Part shown: positions 26,551 to 37,667 of the stretch, one piece after another | How the letters are laid out: the number at the start of each line of letters is the position of its first letter | Position numbering within the stretch: the stretch's first letter is position 1 | Source: Alphaproteobacteria bacterium HGW-Alphaproteobacteria-18 | GTDB lineage: Bacteria; Pseudomonadota; Alphaproteobacteria; Caulobacterales; Hyphomonadaceae | NCBI GenBank assembly: GCA_002841155.1 | Contig: PHEH01000005.1 | Coordinates: forward strand, 308,677-372,676 | DNA: 64,000 nucleotides | Direction: 5' to 3' | Made by a program: the position numbers and the translations under genes | The notes under the pieces: generated by a model | The model's database searches: none | What the model saw: only the letters and a program-made list of their open reading frames with translations | What the model was told of the DNA's origin: nothing

Positions 26551-28884
26551 ATGTCCAATCCGAATCGCCTGTCGATCAGCCAGATGGCGTCTGCCCGCCC
26601 GCCCGTGCCTGCGGGCGATGGCGCGGCCTATCTCAATGGCCTGAACCCCGAGCAGCGCGAAGCGGTGCTCTACACCGAAGGCCCGCTGCTCGTGCTGGCA
26701 GGCGCAGGCACCGGCAAAACGCGCGTGCTCACCTCGCGTCTGGCGCATATCGTGGCCACGCGGCTCGCCTATCCCTCCCAGACGCTGACGGTGACCTTCA
26801 CCAACAAGGCCGCGCGCGAAATGCGTGAGCGGGCGCTGGCGCTGCTGGGGGAAGCGGGCGAGGGGCTGAGATGGCTCGGAACGTTCCACTCCATCTCGGC
26901 GCAGATCCTGCGCAAACATGCCGAGCTTGTCGGCCTGAAATCGAGCTTCACCATCCTCGACACCGACGACCAGATCCGCCTCTGCAAACAGATCGTCCAG
27001 GCCGAGAACCTTGATCCCAAGCGCTGGACGCCGCGCTATCTCGCCGGGCTGATTGATGGCTGGAAGAACCGTGCCCTGACGCCCGGCAAGGTGCCGCCTG
27101 AAGAGGCCGAGCTCTTCGGCAATGGCAAGGCCATCAAATGCTACGAAATCTACCAGGCGCGGCTGAGAGTGCTCAACGCCTGCGACTTTGGCGATCTCCT
27201 CATCCACAACATCACCATCTTCCAGGAAAACCCTGATATCCTTCGGGAATATCATGACCGCTTCCGCTACATCCTGGTTGACGAGTATCAGGATACCAAC
27301 GTCGCGCAGTATCTCTGGCTGCGCCTCCTCGCGCAGGGCTCGAAGAATATCTGCTGCGTGGGCGATGACGACCAGTCGATCTATGGCTGGCGCGGCGCGG
27401 AAGTGGACAACATCCTGCGCTTCGAGAAAGATTTTCCCGGCGCCAAAGTCGTTCGCCTGGAACGCAATTACCGCTCCACCCGCCACATCCTGGCGGCGGC
27501 CTCCAGCGTCATCGCGCATAATAAAGGCCGCCTCGGCAAGACGCTCTATGTCGGCAATGACAGCGCGGTGAATGAGGACACGGACGCGCCGAAGGTCAAG
27601 GTGCGCGGCCTTTGGGATGGGGAAGCGGAAAGCCGCCTGATCGCCGACGACATCGAAAGCTGGGTGCGCGGCGGCGGGCGCCATGACGCCTGCGCCGTGC
27701 TGGTGCGCGCCTCCTGGCAGATGCGGGCCTTCGAGGAGCGCTTCATCCTCCTGGGCATTCCCTACCGCGTCATCGGCGGCCCGCGCTTTTTCGAGCGCGC
27801 CGAGATCCGCGATGCGATGGCCTATCTGCGCCTCATCCGCTCCCCCGATGATGATCTCGCGTTTGAGCGCGTCGTCAATGAGCCCAAGCGCGGGGTAGGG
27901 GATACGAGCCTCGCCAAGTTGCAATCCTATGCCCGCCAGGATGGGCGCAGCCTGTTCACGCTGACCCCGATGGTGCTGCAGACCGATGAGATCAAAGGCG
28001 GGGCCAAGCGCGGCCTGACGATGTTCATCGATCAGATCAACCTCTGGCGCGGCAAGCTTGCCGGCGGCATGCCCCATACCGAGCTTGCCGAGATGATCCT
28101 TGAAGAGTCCGGCTATACAGACATGCTGCAAAAGGATCGCAGCCCGCAGGCGCAGGGCCGCCTCGACAACCTCAAGGAACTCATCCGCGCGATGGGCGAG
28201 TTCGACAGCCTCGCCGGCTTTCTGGAACATGTGGAGCTGGTGATGGATGCCTCGGCGGGCGGCAATGGTGAGGATCAGGTGCAGATACTCACCCTCCACG
28301 CCGCCAAGGGCCTTGAATGGCCCGTGGTTTTCCTGCCCGGCTGGGAAGAGGAAGTCTTCCCCTCCCGCCGCAGCCTTGATGAAAGCGGCCTCAAGGGCCT
28401 CGAGGAAGAGCGGCGCCTCGCCTATGTCGGCATCACCCGCGCGCGGGAACGCTGTTACATCTCCTTCGTCGCCAACCGGCAGATCTATGGCCGCTGGCAG
28501 GCCGTCATGCCCAGCCGCTTCATTGACGAGTTGCCGCCCGAACATGTCGATGCGGTCTCCGAGACCGGCTATTCCGGCCTGCCTGCCAGCGCCGACGCCT
28601 TCTCCGGCACCATCGAGGATCTCGGCGAGCGCTCCGACTATCAGAGCCCCGGCTGGAAGCGGCTGAAGGAAAATGCCGGCCGGCCCACGGGCGCCCCGCC
28701 GCGCGATGCGTCCGGTCTCACCGCCACCGCCTCGGGCACCTCCGGCTTTACCACCGGCGCGCGCGTCTTCCATGACAAGTTCGGCTATGGCCGCGTCGCT
28801 TTCTCTGAAGGCAACAAGCTGACCGTCGATTTCGACAAGACCGGGCGCAAGAAAGTCATCGCGACCTTCGTGACCAAGGCCTGA
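26551..28884 (+). CDS. uvrD: UvrD/PcrA-type ATP-dependent DNA helicase
   Basis: Superfamily 1A 3'-5' helicase, 777 residues, used in nucleotide excision repair, mismatch repair and clearing of replication blocks. Motifs in order: Q-motif LNPEQREAV, Walker A AGAGTGKTRVL, Ia VTFTNKAAREM, II VDEYQDTN, III VGDDDQSIYGWRGAE, IV RLERNYRST, V LTLHAAKGLEWPVVFLPG and VI RRLAYVGITRARE. The last 45 residues (GARVFHDKFGYGRVAFSEGNKLTVDFDKTGRKKVI) form the tudor-like domain that contacts RNA polymerase in PcrA/UvrD. A longer antisense frame covers the same region but is a shadow. It and uvrC in this window share the repair pathway. Confidence 0.96.
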   Translation: MSNPNRLSISQMASARPPVPAGDGAAYLNGLNPEQREAVLYTEGPLLVLAGAGTGKTRVLTSRLAHIVATRLAYPSQTLTVTFTNKAAREMRERALALLGEAGEGLRWLGTFHSISAQILRKHAELVGLKSSFTILDTDDQIRLCKQIVQAENLDPKRWTPRYLAGLIDGWKNRALTPGKVPPEEAELFGNGKAIKCYEIYQARLRVLNACDFGDLLIHNITIFQENPDILREYHDRFRYILVDEYQDTNVAQYLWLRLLAQGSKNICCVGDDDQSIYGWRGAEVDNILRFEKDFPGAKVVRLERNYRSTRHILAAASSVIAHNKGRLGKTLYVGNDSAVNEDTDAPKVKVRGLWDGEAESRLIADDIESWVRGGGRHDACAVLVRASWQMRAFEERFILLGIPYRVIGGPRFFERAEIRDAMAYLRLIRSPDDDLAFERVVNEPKRGVGDTSLAKLQSYARQDGRSLFTLTPMVLQTDEIKGGAKRGLTMFIDQINLWRGKLAGGMPHTELAEMILEESGYTDMLQKDRSPQAQGRLDNLKELIRAMGEFDSLAGFLEHVELVMDASAGGNGEDQVQILTLHAAKGLEWPVVFLPGWEEEVFPSRRSLDESGLKGLEEERRLAYVGITRARERCYISFVANRQIYGRWQAVMPSRFIDELPPEHVDAVSETGYSGLPASADAFSGTIEDLGERSDYQSPGWKRLKENAGRPTGAPPRDASGLTATASGTSGFTTGARVFHDKFGYGRVAFSEGNKLTVDFDKTGRKKVIATFVTKA

Positions 28885-30415
<1,531 letters not shown>

Positions 30416-30452
30416 GTCGCGGGCAGCGCGGACGGCGAGGGAGCCAGAATAG

Positions 30453-31328
30453 ATGGCGCGCTTCGGACCTTCTGGTCAGAAAACTGCGGCCCGCGGGGCA
30501 CGCAGGCTTGTGCTTGGCATCTTGATGATGGCGGCCCTGGCGTTGGTGGTTGCCCAGTCCGCACCGCAGATTTCAGCCTTTTTCGTTCCGGCCCGCACAA
30601 CGGTCAGCGACCGTCTGCGCGCGCCAAGCGAGATCAGCCTGTGGGCGCGCATAACCGGCCAGGCCGAGCGCGAGCGCCGCGTCCGCGAGCTTGAGAATGA
30701 AGTCCGCGATCTTGCCCGCTACAAGGCCGCCGCCATCTCGATGGCAGACCGGCTGGAAGCCTATGAGCGCATCCTGAACCTGATGGGCGAGCCGCCGGAG
30801 AAAGGCGTCACCGCGCGCGTCACCACAGAAGTCGACGGGCCGTTCTCCCAGACGTTGCTGGCAAATGCCGGCCGCCTGCAAGGGGTGGAACCGGGCGCCG
30901 TCGCGGTCAATGAGGGCGGGCTGGTCGGACGGGTGGTGCATCTGGGCGAGCGGTCCTCGCGTATCCTGCTTATCAGCGATTATTCCAGCCGCCTGCCGGT
31001 TCTGGGTGAGGTCAGCGGCGTGCGGGCCATCATGTATGGTCAGGACCGCGAAGCCGGACGGCTCAGCGACCTGCCTGAAGACGCAGATTTCGTGGAGGGC
31101 GAGCGTATCCTCACCTCCGGGGATGGCGGGGCCTATCCGCGCGGCCTGGTTGTCGGCTCTGCCCGCAAGGACACGAGCGGCTGGCGCGTACGCCTGACGA
31201 TGCGCGATCATGGCGGCACCTATGTCCGGATGATCCAGCCGCCTGTGATCCCCGTGCCTGTTGCCGAGCCGCCTGCCGAAGCGCCTCAGGCCGACAGCGC
31301 GGCCAGCCCGGCTCAGGGGGCGCAATAG
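30453..31328 (+). CDS. mreC: Rod-shape protein MreC
   Basis: Periplasmic elongasome organiser that activates the PBP2-RodA pair. 291 residues: one N-terminal membrane helix at about 17-36 (RLVLGILMMAALALVVAQ), a coiled coil at about 68-100 (RERRVRELENEVRDLARYKAAAISMADRLEAYERIL), and the two-barrel MreC core (TTEVDGPFSQTLLANAGRLQGVEPGAVAVNEGGLVGRVV, then RILLISDYSSRLPVLGE). The C-terminal 25 residues are Pro/Ala-rich (PVPVAEPPAEAPQADSAASPAQ), probably disordered. Second gene of the operon; mreD begins 2 bp after the stop. Confidence 0.95.
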   Translation: MARFGPSGQKTAARGARRLVLGILMMAALALVVAQSAPQISAFFVPARTTVSDRLRAPSEISLWARITGQAERERRVRELENEVRDLARYKAAAISMADRLEAYERILNLMGEPPEKGVTARVTTEVDGPFSQTLLANAGRLQGVEPGAVAVNEGGLVGRVVHLGERSSRILLISDYSSRLPVLGEVSGVRAIMYGQDREAGRLSDLPEDADFVEGERILTSGDGGAYPRGLVVGSARKDTSGWRVRLTMRDHGGTYVRMIQPPVIPVPVAEPPAEAPQADSAASPAQGAQ

Positions 31329-31330
31329 GC

Positions 31331-31882
31331 ATGGCCAGCGGCAAGCTCAGACGGCGGAAGAAGTCCCTGTGGAGCCAGACGGCCCCGAGCGCACGCCTGG
31401 CTTTCGGCGCTTTCTTCATCGTGCTCACGGGTGCGATCGGCATGTTGCCGCGGGAACTTTTCGGAATTGCCATTGCCTGGCCCTTTGGTGCGCTCTGGGG
31501 CGCTATGGGATGGGGCAGGGTGGGGCTCTCCATTCGCCCGATGATCCTGCTGCTGCTGTTCGGATTGATGCAGGACATTGTTTCGAACGCGCCGCTCGGC
31601 TGTTTTGCTGTCATAAACCTCGCCGTCTACGGACTGAGTTCGGCGATAACCCAGCAGACGGACGGCATGCGTGACGCGCTCGTCGCTATTCTCGGGCCTG
31701 TCGTGATGCTGCTGATGGCGCTGGTTCTGATCTGGGTCTTTGCCAGTATCACCAGCGATCATCTGGTGCGGTCGACACCGATTATGGCCTCGATCATCAC
31801 GACCGGGCTTGTGTATCTTGTCGGATACCGCATGTTCGATCTTGGGCGGAGGCCGGGCGAAGCACCAGGGCAAGCGACATGA
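31331..31882 (+). CDS. mreD: Rod-shape integral membrane protein MreD
   Basis: 183 residues with about five or six predicted membrane helices (AFGAFFIVLTGAIGML, FGIAIAWPFGALWGAMG, PMILLLLFGLMQDIVSNAPLG, LVAILGPVVMLLMALVLIWVFAS, MASIITTGLVYLVGY). GLMQDIVSNAPLG is the conserved MreD segment (family pattern G..D......LG). The basic N-terminus is cytoplasmic. It overlaps mrdA by the 4-bp ATGA junction, so translation is coupled. It is part of the elongasome with MreC and RodA. Confidence 0.93.
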   Translation: MASGKLRRRKKSLWSQTAPSARLAFGAFFIVLTGAIGMLPRELFGIAIAWPFGALWGAMGWGRVGLSIRPMILLLLFGLMQDIVSNAPLGCFAVINLAVYGLSSAITQQTDGMRDALVAILGPVVMLLMALVLIWVFASITSDHLVRSTPIMASIITTGLVYLVGYRMFDLGRRPGEAPGQAT

Positions 31883-33819
31883 GCCGGAAAAACAAAAACG
31901 CCGATGAGATGTTCGACCGCCGCATGTTCCTTGCGGCCGGGGCGGGCGGGCTTGTCTGGGCAGGCCTCGTGGCCCGGTTTTTCCAATTGCAGTTTCTTGA
32001 TGCCGAACGCTATCAGGGTCTGGCTGAAGCCAACCATGTGAAGCTGGTCATGGCGCCGCCCGAGCGAGGGCAGATACTTGACCGGTTCGGCCGGCCCCTG
32101 GCCTCGCAGCGTCAGGCCGGGCGCGTCTCGGTCATCCCCGAACAGATGAAAAATCCGGCTGACGTGCTCAACCGGATTTCCGATCTCATCAGCCTTCCAG
32201 AAGCGCGCCGTGAGCGCCTGCTTGAAGACATCCGCAACGCCCGCCGGCGCAACGCGGCCTTCCTGCCGGTGATCGTTGCGCAGGAACTGACCTTCGAGGA
32301 GTTTTCCCGCATGCAGGTGCATGCCGTGGAGATGGAGGGCGTGGATGTCCAGATGGCTTCGACGCGGTCTTATCCGCGGGGCCGCGATTTCGGGCATGTT
32401 CTGGGCTATGTTGCGCGCGCCAGCGGCGAGGATCTTGACCGGCTGACGACCGGGCTCGCGCCTGAAGACCAGCGCATCTATCAGGAGATGTTCCGCCATC
32501 CGGACATGCGCACCGGCCGCCAGGGGATGGAACGTTTTGCCGAGGACTGGCTGCGTGGCCGCCCCGGCCGCCGCCGGGTTGTGGCCAACGCGCACGGACG
32601 TCCGCTCTGGGAACTCACCCAGGACCCGAAACAGGCCGCTGTTCCGGGTAAGGATCTTTACATCACCATCGATGCGGAGCTTCAGCGCATCGCGATTGAT
32701 CGCTTTGAAGGCGAAAGTGGCGCTGCGGTTGTCATTGATATCGAGAATGGCGACGTGCTCGCGATGGTCTCCACGCCGGCCTTCGATCCCAACGGGTTCG
32801 TCAACGGCATTTCCGGATCAGATTACGCGCTCCTGCGGGACGATCCGCGTTCGCCGCTCTATCCGCGTGCGCATGGCGGGGTTTATCCGCCAGGGTCGAC
32901 CTTCAAGATGGTCGTGGCAACGGCTGCGCTTGAGGCCGGCGTTATCAAGCCGGAAGACCATATCCGCTGCCCCGGTCACTACCGCTTCGGTAACCGTACC
33001 TGGCACTGCTGGAAGCGCCCCGGTCATGGCGCCATGAACATGCACAACGCGATCAAGCAGTCGTGCGATGTGTATTTCTACGAGATCGCGCGGCGCGCGG
33101 GCGTGGAGAAGATTGCCGAAGTGTCCCGCAAGTTCGGGTTCGGCCACACCTGGGTACTCGGCATGACCGGCGCGCGCGGCGGCCTCGTGCCCGATCCTGC
33201 ATGGAAACAGAAAGCGCGCGGCGAACCCTGGTTTGAAGGGGAAACGCTGAACTTCGGCATCGGGCAGGGCCAACTTGGCACCACCCCGCTGCAACTTGCC
33301 CTGATGACGGCGCGGATTGCCGCGACCGGCGCGCCGATCCGTCCCCGGATGATCGGGCTCGGCCCGAATGATGAAGATGACGCGCTGCTCGATGAGCCGC
33401 TCGACCCGGCGATCATGGAGCGGATGAAGGCGGGTATGTTCGGCGTGACCTCTGAAGGCGGCGGCACGGCCTACCGATCCGGTGATCTGGGCCTCGGCGG
33501 CCCGCGCCTTGCCGGCAAGACGGGCACGGCGCAGGTGCGCCGCATCACAACGGCAGAGCGCGCAACCGGCGTGCGCGGCGGTGACGCCATTGCCCGTGAG
33601 CTGCGCGACCATGCTCTCTTTGTTGCCTATGCCCCGGCCGATAATCCCAAATACGCCATCTCCGTTATTGTCGAGCATGGCGAAGGCGGCTCGCGTACGG
33701 CGGCGCCTGTGGCGCGGGATATTCTCGCCGCTGCCATCCGGATGAACAGTGGCCGGGCGCCGAGCTTTTCCCGGCGGGCCGACAATACAGCCACCCCTGA
33801 AACGGGAGATCCGGCATGA
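31879..33819 (+). CDS. mrdA: Penicillin-binding protein 2, elongasome transpeptidase
   Basis: Class B PBP that crosslinks new peptidoglycan during cell elongation. 646 residues: N-terminal membrane helix (about 15-36), pedestal domain with the RGQILDRFGRPLASQRQ class-B motif, and a C-terminal transpeptidase domain. Active-site motifs: SxxK at S340 (GVYPPGSTFKMV), SxN as SCD in KQSCDVYFYE, and KTG in AGKTGTAQVRR. The second motif being Ser-Cys-Asp is normal for PBP2 proteins. mrdB overlaps its stop by 4 bp. It is the target of mecillinam-like beta-lactams by family. Confidence 0.97.
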   Translation: MSRKNKNADEMFDRRMFLAAGAGGLVWAGLVARFFQLQFLDAERYQGLAEANHVKLVMAPPERGQILDRFGRPLASQRQAGRVSVIPEQMKNPADVLNRISDLISLPEARRERLLEDIRNARRRNAAFLPVIVAQELTFEEFSRMQVHAVEMEGVDVQMASTRSYPRGRDFGHVLGYVARASGEDLDRLTTGLAPEDQRIYQEMFRHPDMRTGRQGMERFAEDWLRGRPGRRRVVANAHGRPLWELTQDPKQAAVPGKDLYITIDAELQRIAIDRFEGESGAAVVIDIENGDVLAMVSTPAFDPNGFVNGISGSDYALLRDDPRSPLYPRAHGGVYPPGSTFKMVVATAALEAGVIKPEDHIRCPGHYRFGNRTWHCWKRPGHGAMNMHNAIKQSCDVYFYEIARRAGVEKIAEVSRKFGFGHTWVLGMTGARGGLVPDPAWKQKARGEPWFEGETLNFGIGQGQLGTTPLQLALMTARIAATGAPIRPRMIGLGPNDEDDALLDEPLDPAIMERMKAGMFGVTSEGGGTAYRSGDLGLGGPRLAGKTGTAQVRRITTAERATGVRGGDAIARELRDHALFVAYAPADNPKYAISVIVEHGEGGSRTAAPVARDILAAAIRMNSGRAPSFSRRADNTATPETGDPA

Positions 33820-35054
33820 GCCGTGATGGCTTCACCGGGTTCACCCGCGGCGAGGCGCGCACACGCACCGCTTCGGACTCGCTCCAGTTCGCCGGGGCGG
33901 GGGGCGCGTTATCCCAGATCGCGCGCCTGCCCTGGGGGGTTATCCTTGTTATCACGGCGATGTCGCTGACCGGAGCCGCCATGCTGTTCTCGACGGCATG
34001 GGATCCGGTGAACCAGATGCCCTCGCCTCATGAGGCAGACCTCTGGCGCAACCACCTGATCCGTTTTGGAATTGCGTTCGGGCTGATGATCGTCCTGGCG
34101 CTGACCCCGCTCAAGGTCTGGGCGGCGCTCGCGTTTCCGGGCTATCTGGCTACGGTGGTCCTGCTCATCCTGGTCGATCAGTTCGGCTCGATGGGCGGGG
34201 GCGCGCAGCGCTGGCTGAATATTGGCGGCGTGCTGGTTCAGCCCTCGGAGTTTGCAAAGCTGGCGATCACCATCGCCCTGGCGCGCTATTACCAGACGGC
34301 GCTCAACACGACCAACAATGTGCCCGGATTCCAGGTGCATATCGGCGCGCTGGTGATCATCCTGATTCCGGCGGCGCTCGTATTCAAGCAGCCTGATCTG
34401 GGGACGACGCTTGCCCTGGTGTGCTCAGGCTGTGTGATGATCTTCTTTGCCGGCCTGTCGATGCGGATCATCCTGCCTGTGATTGCGCTGGGAATCGCAG
34501 CGGTGCCTGCGGTCTATCTTTTCGTGCTGGAACCCTATCAGCGCGAAAGGGTCGATACATTCCTTTCGGGCCTGACGGGCAATGCCACCAATGGTCTCGG
34601 CGAGAGTTACCAGATCGAGCAGGCCAAGATTGCCATTGGCGCCGGCGGGCTCAGCGGGCGGGGCTACCTCCAGGGCATCCAGTCACAACAGGATTACGTG
34701 CCTGAACAGCACACCGATTTCATCCTGACGGTCATTGCAGAAGAATTCGGCTTCATCGGCGCGGTTGCGCTCTTGTCGGCCTTTGCGTTCCTGCTGGTCT
34801 GGTCGTTCCTGGCAGCCATGCGCTGCCGCAGCTGGTTCGGGCGCCTTGCCATATGCGGCGCGGCGTCGACCATCGCCTTCTTCGCCATTTTCAACATCAG
34901 CATGGTGATCGGCCTCCTGCCTGTGGTGGGCATGCCGCTGCCGTTCATCTCCTATGGGGGCACCGCGCTGCTCACCGTGATGGCCTGTTTTGGCGTGATC
35001 CTGTCGGCCCACCTTCACCGGGACGAGAAACTGAACATTCGCGGCCTGTTCTGA
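33816..35054 (+). CDS. mrdB: RodA, SEDS-family peptidoglycan glycosyltransferase
   Basis: Polymerises lipid II into glycan strands together with PBP2. 412 residues with about ten membrane helices. SEDS landmarks: GAQRWLNIGGVLVQPSEFAKLAI, KQPDLGTTLALVCSG, YQIEQAKIAIGAGGLSGRGYLQGIQSQQDYVPEQHTDFILTVIAEEFGFIG, and GMPLPFISYGGTALLTVMACFG. The catalytic Asp is expected in the HTDFIL segment. The N-terminal 45 residues before the first helix are longer than in E. coli RodA. Last gene of the mre operon. Confidence 0.97.
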   Translation: MSRDGFTGFTRGEARTRTASDSLQFAGAGGALSQIARLPWGVILVITAMSLTGAAMLFSTAWDPVNQMPSPHEADLWRNHLIRFGIAFGLMIVLALTPLKVWAALAFPGYLATVVLLILVDQFGSMGGGAQRWLNIGGVLVQPSEFAKLAITIALARYYQTALNTTNNVPGFQVHIGALVIILIPAALVFKQPDLGTTLALVCSGCVMIFFAGLSMRIILPVIALGIAAVPAVYLFVLEPYQRERVDTFLSGLTGNATNGLGESYQIEQAKIAIGAGGLSGRGYLQGIQSQQDYVPEQHTDFILTVIAEEFGFIGAVALLSAFAFLLVWSFLAAMRCRSWFGRLAICGAASTIAFFAIFNISMVIGLLPVVGMPLPFISYGGTALLTVMACFGVILSAHLHRDEKLNIRGLF

Positions 35055-35137
35055 TCCAATAAACTGGCCATTTGCGTTGATTTCTGACCGCGCCTCGCTA
35101 CGGTTCGGCCAAACATTGCCTCTGGGGAGCGGTATTC

Positions 35138-36559
35138 ATGGCAGATATTGGTCGTAAGTCAGAAACATTCAGCTCGCGGTTCGGCTTCATCATGGCCTCG
35201 GTCGGATCGGCTGTGGGGCTCGGTAATTTCTGGCGGTTTCCCTATACGGCCGGCGAGAATGGCGGCGGCGCCTTCATTGTCATCTATCTGCTCTGCGTGA
35301 CATTCATCGCTCTGCCGCTGCTGATGGCGGAATATTCGATGGGCCGGAAATCCGGCATGTCGGCCATTGAAGGGGTCCAGTCGCTCGCCCGCGCCGAAAG
35401 CAAGAGCCAGAACTGGGGCATCGTCAGCTGGGTCGGCTCACTCACCGCCTTCTTCATCCTCACCTTCTATATGGTCATCTCGGCCTGGCTGTTGGCGTAT
35501 GTGATCCAGGCCATTGGCGGCAATCTGCATGGCACAACCGCAGAGGAATCCGGCCAGAACTTCCTCAACACCATCGGGCAGGGGGAACACCCGCTGAACT
35601 CCAAATGGTACATCCTGATGCTGCTCGGCCTCTTCATCGTCGCGAACGTGATCGTGGTGGGCCGCGGGGTAAAAGCCGGGCTTGAGCGTGCCGCGACGAT
35701 CCTCATGCCGATGTTTTTTGTCATGGTGCTCGTTGTCGTCGGTTTCTCTGTCGCCAATGGGGATGTCGCGCGGACCGTATCCTTCATCTTCGAGCCGAAA
35801 TGGGAGGATGTGGGTTTCAAGACCTTCCTCGCCGCGCTTGGCCAGGCCTTCTTCTCCATCGGTGTCGGGGTCGGCCTGATGATTACCTATGGCGCCTATC
35901 TCGACCGGGGCACCAATATCCCGAAATCCTCTGCCATCGTTGTCGGCTCTGACACCTTTGTCGCCCTGATCGCCGGCTTTGCGATCTTCCCGATCGTGTT
36001 CGCCGCCGGCCTCAATGAGGCAGCCGGCCCCAGCCTCTTCTTCGTGTCGATGCCCGTTGCCTTCGAAGCCATTCCCGGCGGCAGCATCTTCGCGATCATC
36101 TTCTTCTCGCTGGCGCTCTTTGCCGCGTTCACCTCATCCATCTCGCTGATGGAAGTGGGCGTGTCCTGGCTGGAAGAACGTCAGGGTGTGACGCGTATCG
36201 GCGCCGCTTCGGGCGTCGGCTTTGTGCTTTTCATGGTCGGGGCGGCGTATGTCTTCTCGCTCGAATATCTCGACTTCATGGACTTCATGACCGAAGGCCT
36301 GCTGTTGCCGCTCGGCGGTTTCCTGGCGGCGATCTTCGCCGGCTGGATTCTCAGCCGCGAGATGCTGACCTCCGAGCTCGGCGAAGGCACCATCATGAAT
36401 GTCTGGCGCTTCCTGATCCGCTGGTTCGTGCCGCCCTTTATCGGCCTCGTCCTGGTCTTCGGCTTCCTCGACAAGATCCAGGACCAGTACCACGTCCAGC
36501 TGCCCGGCGCGCTCGAAGCCCTGCTTGGCCCGAACTATGATCTGACAGCGCAGGAGTAA
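35138..36559 (+). CDS. Neurotransmitter:sodium symporter (NSS) family transporter
   Basis: Na+-coupled amino-acid uptake system like LeuT/MhsT, 473 residues with 11-12 helices. The conserved first helix FIMASVGSAVGLGNFWRFPYTAGENGGGAF contains the unwound GNFWRFPY sodium and substrate site. Further landmarks are GVKAGLERAATILMP and AALGQAFFSIGVGVGLMITYGAYL with the NSS helix-6 motif. The helix-8 sodium site is in SLALFAAFTSSISLMEVGVSWL. The substrate is probably a hydrophobic or aromatic amino acid; not determined from sequence. A GGGGAGCGG ribosome site precedes the ATG. It converges with the aminopeptidase gene. Confidence 0.94.
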   Translation: MADIGRKSETFSSRFGFIMASVGSAVGLGNFWRFPYTAGENGGGAFIVIYLLCVTFIALPLLMAEYSMGRKSGMSAIEGVQSLARAESKSQNWGIVSWVGSLTAFFILTFYMVISAWLLAYVIQAIGGNLHGTTAEESGQNFLNTIGQGEHPLNSKWYILMLLGLFIVANVIVVGRGVKAGLERAATILMPMFFVMVLVVVGFSVANGDVARTVSFIFEPKWEDVGFKTFLAALGQAFFSIGVGVGLMITYGAYLDRGTNIPKSSAIVVGSDTFVALIAGFAIFPIVFAAGLNEAAGPSLFFVSMPVAFEAIPGGSIFAIIFFSLALFAAFTSSISLMEVGVSWLEERQGVTRIGAASGVGFVLFMVGAAYVFSLEYLDFMDFMTEGLLLPLGGFLAAIFAGWILSREMLTSELGEGTIMNVWRFLIRWFVPPFIGLVLVFGFLDKIQDQYHVQLPGALEALLGPNYDLTAQE

Positions 36560-36565
36560 TCCTGC

Positions 36566-37555
36566 TCAGAGCTTGAAGCGCGCAGCCAGCTTGTCGGCAA
36601 AATCATCGGTCGCCTGCACCAGCCGGTCGATGATGCCGGGCTCCATCGAGGAGTGCCCCGCATCAGGGACGACATGCAGCTGCGCGGCCGGCCAGGCTTT
36701 CGTCAGCTCCCAGGCGGTCGAGAGCGGGGTCACCACATCATAGCGCCCATGGACGATCACGCCGGGCACTTTGCCGAGCTTCAGCTTCGCCTGTTCCAGA
36801 AGCCAGTTATCCTTCTCGAAGAAGCCGCCATTGACGAAGTAGTGGCATTCGATCCGCGCGAAGGCGTCAACAAAGTCGTCCTCATTGAAGCGCGGCGGCG
36901 TGGTCAGCGGCCCCTTGATGGAAAGAGTATGGCCTTCCCATTGCGACCAGGCCCGCGCCGCTTCGATGCGGGCCTTGGGGTCGCTTCCCGTCAGGCGTTT
37001 ATGGAAGGCCTGAAGCAGGTCGCCGCGTTCTTCGGGCGGGATCGGGGCCAGATACTGATCGAACGCATCGGGGAAGAGGCGGCTGGCGCCCGACTGGTAG
37101 AACCAGTCGATCTCCGCCTTGCTGACGAGAAATATCCCGCGCAACACGAGTCCAAGCACCTTGGACGGATGGGTCACGGCATAGGCCAGCGCCAGCGTCG
37201 AGCCCCAGGAGCCGCCAAATACCAGCCAGTTGGAAACGCCGGCATGTTTCCGGAGGGCCTCCATATCGGCCACCAGATCCCAGGTCGTATTCTCGCGCAG
37301 CTCCGAATGGGGCGTTGAGCGGCCACAGCCGCGCTGGTCGAACAAGAAAATCCGGTAGCGGTCTGGATCGAAAAACCGTCGCATTTCCGGGCTAGATCCG
37401 CCGCCAGGACCGCCATGTAATGCAACCACGGGGATGCCCTTCGGGTTTCCGGACTCCTCCCAGTAGATTTCATGCAGATCCGAGACACGAAGACGTCCCG
37501 AAGCGTGGGGTTCATGGCGGTGATACAATATACGGCGGGACTGGCGTCTGTTCAT
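36566..37555 (-). CDS. pip: Proline iminopeptidase
   Basis: Removes N-terminal proline from peptides; alpha/beta-hydrolase of family S33, 329 residues after the chosen start. Landmarks: oxyanion HGGPGGG, the DQRGCGRSTPH block, nucleophile GGSWGSTLALAY, Asp in VHGRYDVVTP and His in PDAGHSS. I chose ATG 37555 (MNRRQSRRILYHRHEPHASG) with GAAGAG upstream; an in-frame TTG nine codons earlier is less likely. It is 6 bp from the convergent NSS transporter gene; together they would supply and process small proline-containing nutrients, which is inference. Confidence 0.95.
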   Translation of the reverse strand: MNRRQSRRILYHRHEPHASGRLRVSDLHEIYWEESGNPKGIPVVALHGGPGGGSSPEMRRFFDPDRYRIFLFDQRGCGRSTPHSELRENTTWDLVADMEALRKHAGVSNWLVFGGSWGSTLALAYAVTHPSKVLGLVLRGIFLVSKAEIDWFYQSGASRLFPDAFDQYLAPIPPEERGDLLQAFHKRLTGSDPKARIEAARAWSQWEGHTLSIKGPLTTPPRFNEDDFVDAFARIECHYFVNGGFFEKDNWLLEQAKLKLGKVPGVIVHGRYDVVTPLSTAWELTKAWPAAQLHVVPDAGHSSMEPGIIDRLVQATDDFADKLAARFKL

Positions 37556-37667
37556 GCGCTCTTCACTTATGGTCAGCCACAATGCCTGACGTGACTGGAC
37601 TTCCTTTATTCACACCCATACTGTTAATAACACTTGGGGAAACAGGCTGCTGGCGGGTGGCGATTTG